NCBI GenBank assembly: GCA_004552385.1
Contig: SFOL01000073.1
Span: 1 to 12,083 of the forward strand
From: Bacteroidales bacterium
Lineage (GTDB): Bacteria; Bacteroidota; Bacteroidia; Bacteroidales; Marinilabiliaceae
Direction: 5' to 3'
Length of the DNA stretch: 12,083 nt
Shown here: positions 5,918 to 12,083 of the stretch, one piece after another
Numbering within the stretch: the stretch's first letter is position 1
Layout: each line of letters opens with the position of its first letter
Notes under the pieces: model-generated
The model's database searches: none
Seen by the model: only the letters and a program-made list of their open reading frames with translations
Told to the model about the DNA's origin: nothing
Position numbers and translations under genes: made by a program

Positions 5918-5947
5918 TTTTTACAAAAGTTTTGGAATTTGTAAAAA
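5918..5947. repeat. A/T hairpin, TTTTTACAAA arms
   Basis: Perfect 10-bp arms TTTTTACAAA (5918-5927) and TTTGTAAAAA (5938-5947) around a 10-base loop. It opens the AT-rich block and uses the same arm sequence family as 2257-2281. Confidence 0.55.
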
Positions 5948-6238
5948 AGAAAGATAGGCTATCTTTTTAATTTTTTTCCATCTTGTCGGGGCGTGTAGAT
6001 GTGGCGGAAGGCGGCAACCGAGGCGGGCGCAAGTGTCGCCCCATCCCCATCCGGGGTACCCCACTTTTACAAACATTTTTCCATCCACCCCTTCTTTGTC
6101 AAAAACAAGAAAAAAAATCTTTCCCTCCCCTGGTATAGAAAATAAAACATCTAGATGTAAAAAAATAAAAATAGAAAAACATCTTATAGAAAAAGTTTGA
6201 AGTTGATTTTTCCAAACATTTTGTAGGAATTTGCCTTC

Positions 6239-6331
6239 ATCTTTGTAAAAAAAACGTGTGCATCCGCCCACCCGACACCCCTCCAGGCGAGGCGTGGCGC
6301 GGCTTTGCGCATCTCAAATTTTTACAAAGAT
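6239..6331. repeat. 13-bp perfect inverted repeat around a GC-rich loop
   Basis: ATCTTTGTAAAAA (6239-6251) pairs exactly with TTTTTACAAAGAT (6319-6331). The 67 bases between are GC-rich, in sharp contrast with the surroundings. Confidence 0.55.
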
Positions 6332-6400
6332 GGGTCGAAAAATAAGATAAAGGGGACTGTTTTATCTTTACTGTCGTATAAAAAAATCTAATTTAATTAA

Positions 6401-6543
6401 GACTTTCTACAAACATCTTGCAAAAAGTATCTATTAAATTATATTTTTTAGAAAAAGTTAAAAGAGTGGTTGCCATCTTTATCTTATTTTTACTCTAAAA
6501 AATTAAAGATAAATTAGACTTTTCTACAAACATCTTGCAAAAA
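6401..6543. repeat. 23-bp direct repeats 117 bp apart
   Basis: The word beginning TTTCTACAAACATCTTGC and ending in five A occurs at 6404-6426 and 6521-6543, each preceded by GAC. The sequence between is almost pure A/T. The arrangement resembles iterons. Confidence 0.6.
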
Positions 6544-6673
6544 AACCCATTTACCTATACATCCGCACCCATAGCAATATCGCGTTGTCACTATTTATCT
6601 TTAAGTTTTTACCCGAAAATAGGCAAAAAGCTGGCATGTATCTTGCTAGAAAAACAAAAAACTTAGTTTTTTG

Positions 6674-6694
6674 TTTTACAACATCTTTGTAAAA
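6674..6694. repeat. A/T hairpin, TTTTACAA arms
   Basis: Arms TTTTACAA (6674-6681) and TTGTAAAA (6687-6694) around the loop CATCT. It is the third member of the hairpin family at 2257-2281 and 5918-5947, and lies next to the larger inverted repeat at 6707-6777. Confidence 0.5.
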
Positions 6695-6706
6695 GTGTGC
6701 TAAAAC

Positions 6707-6777
6707 TTTTAATTTTTTAGTGACTATCCCGTATCTCGCGTGCGAGGCGGTGCGAGATAGTCTCTAAAAAATTAAAA
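6707..6777. repeat. 22-bp inverted repeat with a GC-rich nested hairpin
   Basis: The arms at 6707-6728 and 6756-6777 match at 21 of 22 positions. The outer part is TTTTAATTTTTTAG and the inner part GACTATC/GATAGTC. Within the 27-base loop, ATCTCGC can pair with GCGAGAT, competing with the inner arm, and CTCGC-GT-GCGAG forms a small hairpin. It lies downstream of the four-gene minus operon and could end transcription, although the flanks give only a modest T-run, or be a replication or protein-binding structure. Confidence 0.65.
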
Positions 6778-6794
6778 TTAAATCATCCCCTAGC

Positions 6795-6945
6795 GGCGTG
6801 CGAGGCGGGGCATCCCCGCACAAGGCGGGGCATCCCCATCCCCTAGCGGCGGGCATCCCCATCCACACCTACATGTAGGTAAGGCGGCGTGCGAGGCGGG
6901 GCATCCCCGCACAAGGCGGGGCATCCCCATCCCCTAGCGGCGGGC
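6795..6945. repeat. 60-bp direct repeat with internal hairpins
   Basis: A 60-bp sequence at 6795-6854 is repeated exactly at 6886-6945 (offset 91). Each copy contains the hairpin GCGGGG-CAT-CCCCGC (6805-6819 and 6896-6910) and a second GGGGCATCCCC. The spacer carries the palindrome CCTACATGTAGG. The stop codon of the gene at 6934-7557 lies inside the second copy, so the repeat encodes that protein's last residues. Confidence 0.75.
6868..6879. repeat. 12-bp palindrome CCTACATGTAGG, copy 3
   Basis: Identical to 167-178 and 1697-1708. Here it is intergenic, between the two 60-bp direct repeats and just downstream of the four-gene minus operon. Confidence 0.6.
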
Positions 6946-7557
6946 GAGGCGGCGTTCGAGGCGCATCATCCTCCTACCTACTGGGTTGTCCTTCTCCATC
7001 GGGCAATCGCACGCCGAACGACGTACCATATCCCAGGGCGTCATACCAGCACCCACCATCCAATCCAACCGCCAACTGGGCTCGTCATATCCCATCCGCC
7101 ACCGCACCAGCATCTCGCGTTTCTCATTCTCCACCGCGCGGCGGTAGGAGGCGTAGGTGGGCGTGGTGTCCATCCCCTCACGCAAGCGGCGGGCGATTGC
7201 CCGACACTGCTCGACCCACCATCTATCCACGCCGCGAGGCGGTATGCGATACGCTGTATCCCTGGCGCAATACGCCGTGGCGGGCGGCATGTAGGCGAGG
7301 CCATCTTCCCAACCCTCCGGACACTCGCATGTCCATCTGCATATCGGCCACAATTCCGTAGTCTCCGCTAGGGGTAGCACGTGTAGCACACCACACGCCG
7401 AGTAGAACATTATCCCGCCAAAGGTCTCACCTTTTGGGGCGTCCAACCTACCAATCCAACCCGCACCGCCTTTATCTGCTCTGGCGAATAAATAACCGAG
7501 GGGCTTCTCCATTGTCGCACGCACGGAGGCGGGCACTTCTATCTTCTCGACTCTCAT
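6934..7557 (-). CDS. Unknown Trp/Arg-rich protein, last gene of the four-gene operon
   Basis: Family not recognised; 207 residues. The frame is open further upstream, but I chose the ATG at 7557 (MRVEKIEVPASV). It follows the preceding stop (7559-7561) by one base and has GGAGGTG just before it, whereas the upstream extension only shadows the preceding gene. The protein is rich in Trp and Arg and has cysteine pairs CRWTCECPEGW (about 73-83) and ACDCP near the C-terminus, which could bind metal. The C-terminus is strongly basic (GRRMMRLERRLARR), and its last residues are encoded by the 60-bp repeat. No signal peptide or membrane segment is seen. Tight coupling suggests a shared role with the upstream protein. 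Confidence 0.7.
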   Translation of the reverse strand: MRVEKIEVPASVRATMEKPLGYLFARADKGGAGWIGRLDAPKGETFGGIMFYSACGVLHVLPLAETTELWPICRWTCECPEGWEDGLAYMPPATAYCARDTAYRIPPRGVDRWWVEQCRAIARRLREGMDTTPTYASYRRAVENEKREMLVRWRMGYDEPSWRLDWMVGAGMTPWDMVRRSACDCPMEKDNPVGRRMMRLERRLARR

Positions 7558-7558
7558 C

Positions 7559-8413
7559 TCACACCTCCAAACCCAGTTCCAATTCACCATCTCGCACCAC
7601 ATCATCCGCCTCGGGCTTCGCCTTCCAAAAGTTCGCGGCGACGGCTTCTTTCCACACGGCATAACGCTCCATCCATTCCTCCGCGGGCATGGCGTATATA
7701 AGGCGCGGTGCGGGAGAGTCATCCAACCTCGGGTCGTTGTAGGCGCGCTCCCCACCTCCACTTATGTCACCGAGGCGGGCGCCACCGTCCTCATCCATCC
7801 ACAGGCACACACGCCCGTTACCGTTGATATCCCACTCAGGCGCGTCGAAAGGCGGGGCGACCACATCTCCCCACACTCGCTCCACGTCCGCCACGTTGAA
7901 GCGCACATCTTCCATCTCCAGTTCGTGGTGGGCGATCACTAGCGCGTCATCTCGTTCTTTCACAATAACGCACCCCGTGGACGTTTCCACCAGCATCCAA
8001 TATCCATTCTTCGCCAAGATGTGCATGTCTCTGTGTAGGTGTGGGCACGCGGCAACATCCAACACTTGGCGCAACGCGCGCATATTCACACGCACACCGC
8101 TCTTGTAGTACATCTCAATCAGGCGGGCACCATAGAGTGTGGGGCTATCCTCCTCGTGGGGCACTTCTACTCGCGCCTCCCTCGGCTCGACCCACATCCC
8201 CGACCCCGCGGCGTGGCGATAAAACCCTGCGTTCTCTCCGATATCCCGCAACACGTCCACCGATACGCAACCCATCTCACCGTCACGCACCTTCACAAGA
8301 CGCTTGAGAGTGGCACGCGGTATCCTAGCGACTTCCTGCCGCCCCCTCGTCGTTATACCTACGGCGTTCATCCACACACCTTTACCATTGTCTGTTCCAC
8401 TTACCTTAATCAT
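7559..8413 (-). CDS. Unknown 284-residue protein, third gene of the operon
   Basis: Family not recognised. The ATG at 8413 has AAGGAG about eight bases upstream. The protein is soluble and mixed alpha/beta. The N-terminus has DNGKGVWMN (8-16) and IPRATLKRLV (31-40). A central segment VNMRALRQVLDVAACPHLHRDMHIL (about 109-133) and a later WMDEDGGARLGD (about 205-216) stand out. The N-terminal pattern (D/N)-G-V-W followed by (I/V)P...L, and the D-G-x-A-R-LGD word, resemble the gene just upstream (8439-9140), so the two may be distant paralogues. The C-terminus is acidic (DDVVRDGELELGLEV). It is separated from the upstream gene by 25 bases and from the downstream start by one base. Confidence 0.75.
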   Translation of the reverse strand: MIKVSGTDNGKGVWMNAVGITTRGRQEVARIPRATLKRLVKVRDGEMGCVSVDVLRDIGENAGFYRHAAGSGMWVEPREARVEVPHEEDSPTLYGARLIEMYYKSGVRVNMRALRQVLDVAACPHLHRDMHILAKNGYWMLVETSTGCVIVKERDDALVIAHHELEMEDVRFNVADVERVWGDVVAPPFDAPEWDINGNGRVCLWMDEDGGARLGDISGGGERAYNDPRLDDSPAPRLIYAMPAEEWMERYAVWKEAVAANFWKAKPEADDVVRDGELELGLEV

Positions 8414-8438
8414 ATCTTTTCTCCTTATTAGTAGGTCG

Positions 8439-9140
8439 TTATCTTACTTTACGTGCGGCGATGTTGCTCAAGCTATCCGTACCCGGCGTGCGAATGGCGA
8501 CACCGTAGCAGTCCCCCACTATCCACCAGTCCTCGACGATGCCACACTTCGTTGTGCGACGCGCATCCAGTATCTTTTTGCCGGGGAACACATACTCCGA
8601 TACGCCATCCCACACGGCGGGCACTCGGGCTACCGCTCTCGATATCTCGTTTTCCCACATCTCTATTGGGGCGCGGTTATCGCCGAGGCGTAGTGCCCAT
8701 CCATCTCGTCGCAACACCAGCTGCACGGAATCTTCATCCGCGCCTTTGCGCGTTATCAGTGTGAGTACTTCGCTCCTCATCTGCAATACGGCGGGGCGGG
8801 GGAACCGCATCATCCCTAGGCGCAACATTTTGGCGAGCGCGGCGTTGTAGCCATCTTCATCCTGATCGACAACCTGTCCATCTATCGTCTCATACGCCCA
8901 CATCCCAACATTCTCGTCATACCATCCATGCATGACGCCTATCGCCTCAAGCCCACCAGCCGTTATCCATTTGTCGAGGGTTTGCACAGACTCGAAACGC
9001 TCCCCACTATCCTCGATGAGGCTGTCAATCTGCCTCAGCACGTAAAACGGCACATCTTGCAACATGCCGACCGCCTTTTTGGACAATATCTTAGTCCACA
9101 CACCGTCACACAAACTCGATTTCATTCTGATTTCTACCAT
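8439..9140 (-). CDS. Unknown 233-residue protein, second gene of the operon
   Basis: Family not recognised. The ATG at 9140 (MVEIRMKSSL) has AAGGAGGG about eight bases upstream. Features include CDGVWTKIL (11-19), a charged helix around FYVLRQIDSLIEDSGERF (32-49), DQDEDGYNAALAK (92-104), and DGWALRLGDNRA (136-147). DEDGYNAA is echoed as DEDAYNNA in the upstream gene's product, and the GVW and LGD words are echoed in the downstream product. The operon may therefore encode diverged relatives or proteins that share a binding surface. No membrane segment or signal peptide is seen. Gaps to neighbours are 16 and 25 bases. Confidence 0.75.
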   Translation of the reverse strand: MVEIRMKSSLCDGVWTKILSKKAVGMLQDVPFYVLRQIDSLIEDSGERFESVQTLDKWITAGGLEAIGVMHGWYDENVGMWAYETIDGQVVDQDEDGYNAALAKMLRLGMMRFPRPAVLQMRSEVLTLITRKGADEDSVQLVLRRDGWALRLGDNRAPIEMWENEISRAVARVPAVWDGVSEYVFPGKKILDARRTTKCGIVEDWWIVGDCYGVAIRTPGTDSLSNIAARKVR

Positions 9141-9156
9141 CTCTCATCCCTCCTTC

Positions 9157-9960
9157 TTATAGCCACTCGTATTGTTCCAGCTCTAGGACATCCCACACGT
9201 ATCGCACTTGGTCATCCGAGCAGTATTTTATCAGCACTGTGGCGCATTCATCCCACGTGCCGAACACCTCGTTTCCCTTGTTCGTTTTAAGGCAAAGCGT
9301 CACCCACTCAGTCGCGCGTTCGAACATGGCGTTGTTGTAGGCATCTTCATCCTCAAAGCGCTCGTCTTCGCCAGCTTCCCATCCCGCATCCAACTCATAC
9401 ACGGCGACGAGTTCGGTAAAGTCGCTCTCATCTAATTGCCGGGCTAGCCAATCGCACACCATCTTGTGCATTCCCATCTCCGGATCCGCTTCGCCGTACT
9501 CCGCCAACACGTCGAACATCCTGTCCTTGTACAACTTCTCAACCTCTCTGAAATATCTCGTCTCCGTCATGTGGGCGAACTCTTCGAGGGTGGGCGCATC
9601 CCAATCCGCCTTTGATAGCAGCTCCTTAAAGGCGTCCGCCCAATAAATCTCGCCATCTGAGCATATGTCGTCGAGGTATTCCATCCACGGTACCATGTCG
9701 CCCGGGTTCGCTTCGAGGTAATCTAACTTCACATGAGGCATCTCACCTTCGAGCATCCCGCCGTTGCCAAAGAACACGCTTTTGATGAACTCGGGTGTTA
9801 TCCCGTGTTCCCGCCCACACACCGAGAGATTTCTATCCTCATCGTTGTACTGTTGGTCTGGGAACATCCAACACCTCATCACCTCCACCGCGTATCTCAC
9901 ACGGTGATTCGCTCTTTCGGCGATGACAGCCATCCATTCGTTTTTCGTTTTCGATTCCAT
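9157..9960 (-). CDS. Unknown, highly acidic 267-residue protein, first gene of the operon
   Basis: Family not recognised. I chose the ATG at 9960 (MESKTKNEW) over a GTG at 9975 because GGAG lies nine bases before the ATG and nothing convincing precedes the GTG. By my count it has 61 Asp+Glu against 25 Lys+Arg, a net charge near -36, with many Trp and Tyr residues. Acidic stretches include DAGWEAGEDERFEDEDAYNN (about 191-210). Such charge is typical of DNA-mimic anti-restriction or anti-repressor proteins of phages and plasmids, but also of ordinary acidic proteins, so no function is claimed. It follows the strong promoter at 10066-10094 with a leader of about 100 bases and is the first of four closely spaced genes. 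Confidence 0.75.
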   Translation of the reverse strand: MESKTKNEWMAVIAERANHRVRYAVEVMRCWMFPDQQYNDEDRNLSVCGREHGITPEFIKSVFFGNGGMLEGEMPHVKLDYLEANPGDMVPWMEYLDDICSDGEIYWADAFKELLSKADWDAPTLEEFAHMTETRYFREVEKLYKDRMFDVLAEYGEADPEMGMHKMVCDWLARQLDESDFTELVAVYELDAGWEAGEDERFEDEDAYNNAMFERATEWVTLCLKTNKGNEVFGTWDECATVLIKYCSDDQVRYVWDVLELEQYEWL

Positions 9961-10065
9961 CTTGTTGTTCTCCACTGTGTGCCGACATCTCGTCGGGAGG
10001 CGACCACCGCCATCCCGTCTTACGTCGGCTAGTCAGTCGCGCCTATTCGTGGCGTGACGTCGTTG

Positions 10066-10094
10066 GTTATATCGATTTAATTCTAACTTGTCAA
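10066..10094 (-). promoter_or_regulatory. Strong sigma-70 promoter of the four-gene minus operon
   Basis: On the minus strand: TTGACA (10094-10089), a 17-base spacer, TATAAC (10071-10066), with AT-rich sequence just upstream (TTTTAATTTATTA). Transcription should start near 10059, leaving a leader of about 100 bases before the ATG at 9960. The octamer array at 10125-10170 ends 31 bases upstream of the -35 box. Confidence 0.87.
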
Positions 10095-10124
10095 TAATAA
10101 ATTAAAAGGCGACGTGCTTTTTTG

Positions 10125-10170
10125 CGCGCCCACGCGCCCACGCGCCCACGCGCCCACCCACGCGCCCACC
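10125..10170. repeat. 8-bp tandem array CGCGCCCA
   Basis: CGCGCCCA starts at 10125, 10133, 10141 and 10149 in perfect tandem, then CCCA, then a fifth copy at 10161. It is the reverse complement of the octamer TGGGCGCG in the array at 4907-4975. Both arrays lie 31-34 bases upstream of the -35 box of a strong minus-strand promoter. Confidence 0.75.
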
Positions 10171-10198
10171 ATCTCAGGATGGAGGGCGTAGGATGGTG
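10167..10198 (-). other. Hairpin directly after the large minus-strand gene
   Basis: CACCATC/GATGGTG arms (10167-10173 and 10192-10198) with an 18-base loop begin immediately after the TAA at 10199-10201. No T-run follows on the minus strand, so it is a weak terminator candidate at best. One arm overlaps the octamer array. Confidence 0.3.
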
Positions 10199-11845
10199 TT
10201 ACTCTCCCCACTTTTTGGCGATGGCAACATCTTGAGCCCATAGCAGCTCATCGTTTATCCCAGCCGTGCGCATGGCCGCGACAATTCCGTCCGCGAGAGC
10301 GATTCGCTGATATCCAATCGAGGGGCTATGCATGGGGACGCATCCGCATGTGAACGGAACATCCACCATCTTGTCTGAGGCCTTATCCCACGCCTCGATC
10401 GTGAAATGGTCTACACCACCGTCGCCCATTGTGTGTACACGCAAGCGCAAACAGGCATCCCACTGGGTTGAGCATAGGGCAAACATACTATTGAGGTATC
10501 CCACATGTACCGCGTAAGGTTGAGACAGCCCACCCAGAGCCTCTATCTTACCAATGTAAATCGTTTTGTCTGACTTGTAATCCCAATCCGTAGCAAACAC
10601 ATTGCCCGACGGCATAACGAGTAGTATATCTTTCCCACGCAAACGACTCCTATACGTGTGAACTATCCCAAGTAGCGCATCCGCATATCTCGCGTCGGGA
10701 CTAGGCGTGGCGTGCCATTTCTTGTACAAATCCTTTAGCGAGTGGGTCATTATTCGTATCTGACCTATCCCAAAGGCGACACCTACTTGCATATAACTAC
10801 CGAGTTGCCAGACCATCCAACCGCGCGTGTGATACATATCTTCTGTCCGATTGGCGAGGTTACAGATCCCTATCTCACCTCCACACTTCGCCATGCCGCG
10901 CAACAACCCGCGCGGTATCTCGACTTGTTCACCTTCTGCCATATCCAAAGGCGCGTCTCGTCTCTCTGCGGCGAAGTACATCCCGCGCGCGACGTAGGCG
11001 ACCTTATCCTCGAACATGAGTAGTTGCACGAGGCTCTCGTCGTTCGGGTTTACATCTTTACGCGCATCGATCTTGTCTCTAGCCACTACATCTTTGTACA
11101 TGGCGGCGTACAACTCACTATCCACCGACGGTAGATCTTCGATCGGCTCGAAATCGCCGCGATACTTTATCTTCAATCGATCGCACTTGGCTCTGTAGCA
11201 CTCTTCTTTCGCATCCGCCAATGCGGCATCCGCTTCTTTTCTCGTCGTAAGCGCAATCTCGCATCCGTCGTTCGCGGCGGACATCTTTTCCTCTTCCTCC
11301 ATCTTTATCTTGTCGCGATACGCGGCGGCATTTTCTTCCGCCTCTACGACGTTGTTCTTTTGTATCTGTGCATCGTAGACCATCCACATAACAACGCCGC
11401 ATCCGAGGTTTCCGCGATTGTCGTAGTCGGGATTGCTATCTTCATCCTCGAAGTAATCGCCAAGCGTGCAATATCCCGCATCTGGCTCTGGATTGAGGAA
11501 AACTGGGGCACCCAATCCATATCCAGAAAAGATCGCGATCTTGTTGTAAAGATCCACGTTGAGGCACATCTCACCGCAAGCGACCGCGTCTTCTATCCGC
11601 AATGTTGCGACACCTTCCGCCGCGTCTTTGCTACCATCCGCATTGATGTACGTGATAGGATACGTCCTCTTTATCGTATCCATTGTCATATATTTCGGCG
11701 GCGTATGTTTTCCCGTTCGCTCCTTCGGTATCTTAACCCACAGACCATTATCCGAAATGCATAACAGCCCGTTCTTCGGGTAACTATCTTTGCGAGACGG
11801 CATCGCGCTCGGCATCGGCGGCGTTATCGGTTTTGCGGTTTTCAT
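10199..11845 (-). CDS. Large unknown protein, N-terminus probably cut at a sequence junction
   Basis: Family not recognised; 548 residues from the ATG at 11845, or 534 from the ATG at 11803. Neither start has a Shine-Dalgarno site. The first ~14 codons lie on DNA that reads as a DUF368 gene on the other strand, so the true N-terminus is probably lost. Residues about 160-225 are a charged, Ala/Glu/Lys-rich, likely coiled-coil segment. Before it lies YFEDEDSNPDYDNRGNLGCG (about 131-150); after it a mixed alpha/beta C-terminal half with many Cys, Trp and Tyr, ending ELLWAQDVAIAKKWGE. The N-terminal DNGLWVKIP resembles GVW segments in the products of 7559-8413 and 8439-9140. No membrane segment or signal peptide is seen. 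It could be a structural or regulatory protein of the element; this is not shown. Confidence 0.72.
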   Translation of the reverse strand: MKTAKPITPPMPSAMPSRKDSYPKNGLLCISDNGLWVKIPKERTGKHTPPKYMTMDTIKRTYPITYINADGSKDAAEGVATLRIEDAVACGEMCLNVDLYNKIAIFSGYGLGAPVFLNPEPDAGYCTLGDYFEDEDSNPDYDNRGNLGCGVVMWMVYDAQIQKNNVVEAEENAAAYRDKIKMEEEEKMSAANDGCEIALTTRKEADAALADAKEECYRAKCDRLKIKYRGDFEPIEDLPSVDSELYAAMYKDVVARDKIDARKDVNPNDESLVQLLMFEDKVAYVARGMYFAAERRDAPLDMAEGEQVEIPRGLLRGMAKCGGEIGICNLANRTEDMYHTRGWMVWQLGSYMQVGVAFGIGQIRIMTHSLKDLYKKWHATPSPDARYADALLGIVHTYRSRLRGKDILLVMPSGNVFATDWDYKSDKTIYIGKIEALGGLSQPYAVHVGYLNSMFALCSTQWDACLRLRVHTMGDGGVDHFTIEAWDKASDKMVDVPFTCGCVPMHSPSIGYQRIALADGIVAAMRTAGINDELLWAQDVAIAKKWGE

Positions 11846-12083
11846 GTTTTTGATCGACAGTCTGTTTGCAAAATATCAGACAGAAGTCGTCTGCCTTTTT
11901 ATGGGGCTTGTAATCGGCAGTATCCCCTCTTTTCTGAAAGAAGCAAACGGTGACGAACCGTTTAAAAAAACTAATTGGCTCTATATTATTCTTGGCTTTG
12001 CGTTTGCAATAACACTTGTTTTGCTTGGATTTTTTACGGGCGAATCCGGTACCGGAGCAGTCGCGGCAAGCCGTGAACTTACT
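11784..12083 (+). CDS. Internal fragment of a DUF368-like (PopT-type) membrane protein
   Basis: The plus-strand frame is open from 11784 (after a TAA at 11781-11783) to the window end, giving about 100 residues. It has at least three hydrophobic segments: GIALGIGGVIGFAVFMFLI, EVVCLFMGLVIGSIPSFL and WLYIILGFAFAITLVLLGFF. Segment order and the words GIALGIG and MGLVIGSIPSFLKEA fit DUF368 proteins, some of which carry undecaprenyl phosphate across the inner membrane. Full-length members are roughly 270-300 residues, so this is a middle portion: the N-terminal part is missing on the left and the C-terminal part lies outside. It is richer in A/T at third codon positions than the neighbouring genes. 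The match probably begins near 11795, so this is likely separate DNA joined to the element. The family call rests on memory of motifs. Confidence 0.55.

Larger units (their letters stand above)
5948..6780. other. AT-rich non-coding block, candidate origin or partition region
   Basis: No credible gene is present; a 116-codon minus frame at 5921-6271 is compositionally odd and lacks a ribosome site. The block is dense in TTTTACAAA or its complement (6065, 6239, 6319, 6674, 6687), CTACAAACATCTTGCAAAAA twice (6407, 6524), and TTATCTTT-like words (6363, 6477, 6595). Nested inverted repeats close its right side. AT richness plus iterated words and inverted repeats is the usual build of a replication origin or plasmid partition site. 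No Rep or Par gene is visible in this window and no consensus DnaA box was found, so the assignment is only a suggestion. Confidence 0.35.

Noticed and set aside
5921..6271. 116-codon minus-strand open frame in the AT-rich block
   Set aside because: Phe/Lys-rich sequence produced by A/T runs and inverted repeats, with no ribosome site or promoter.
6889..7371. 160-codon plus-strand open frame over the end of the four-gene operon
   Set aside because: His/Pro/Arg-rich shadow opposite a coupled minus-strand gene with a proper start.
7558..7761. N-terminal extension of the 6934-7557 gene up to 7761
   Set aside because: It overlaps the upstream gene by about 200 bases and reads as its shadow; the ATG at 7557 has a ribosome site and a one-base gap.
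11360..11783. Plus-strand open frames opposite the large minus gene
   Set aside because: Antisense shadows with no ribosome site; they end before the DUF368 frame and are not continuous with it.

Overview
The window looks like bacterial mobile or accessory DNA (phage, plasmid or integrated element). Shine-Dalgarno sites precede nearly every gene, genes are tightly coupled, and two near-consensus sigma-70 promoters (TTGACA, 17-base spacer, TATAAC or TATAGT) sit ahead of two gene clusters. Most proteins belong to no family I recognise. Exceptions are a PP-loop ATPase of the PAPS-reductase type, a C5-cytosine DNA methyltransferase, and a DUF368-like membrane protein fragment at the right end. 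No integrase, replication protein, capsid gene, tRNA or rRNA was seen, so the type of element cannot be settled.

Layout. (1) 1-2135, plus strand, GC-rich: the tail of an unknown gene with an apparent frame break, then the PP-loop gene and the cytosine methyltransferase joined by an ATGA overlap. (2) 2131-2319: layered short direct repeats and an A/T hairpin. (3) 2362-2800: a dense array of TCGA-rich repeats. (4) 2844-4873, minus strand: an operon with a strong promoter at 4845-4873, an open frame starting as a small membrane protein, a 315-residue protein and an alpha-helical protein, closed by an intrinsic terminator at 2844-2877. (5) 4898-6933: about 2 kb without a convincing gene, made of a G-rich array, a tandem duplication, an AT-rich block full of TTTTACAAA-type inverted repeats and a 60-bp direct repeat. 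(6) 6934-10094, minus strand: a four-gene operon of unknown proteins behind a second strong promoter. (7) 10125-10170: an 8-bp tandem array using the same octamer as the G-rich array. (8) 10199-11845, minus strand: a large unknown protein. (9) About 11790-12083: a plus-strand DUF368 fragment of different composition, probably host DNA reached through an integration junction or a chimeric join.

How the parts may work together. The methyltransferase and its coupled PP-loop partner could form a DNA modification module, and the adjacent array is crowded with GANTC, GATC and TCGA sites. Both strong promoters have an array of the octamer TGGGCGCG (or its complement) about 30-35 bp upstream of the -35 box, which suggests a shared control element. 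The AT-rich, inverted-repeat block at 5918-6780 is the best candidate for an origin or partition site. These are inferences from layout; none is shown by homology.
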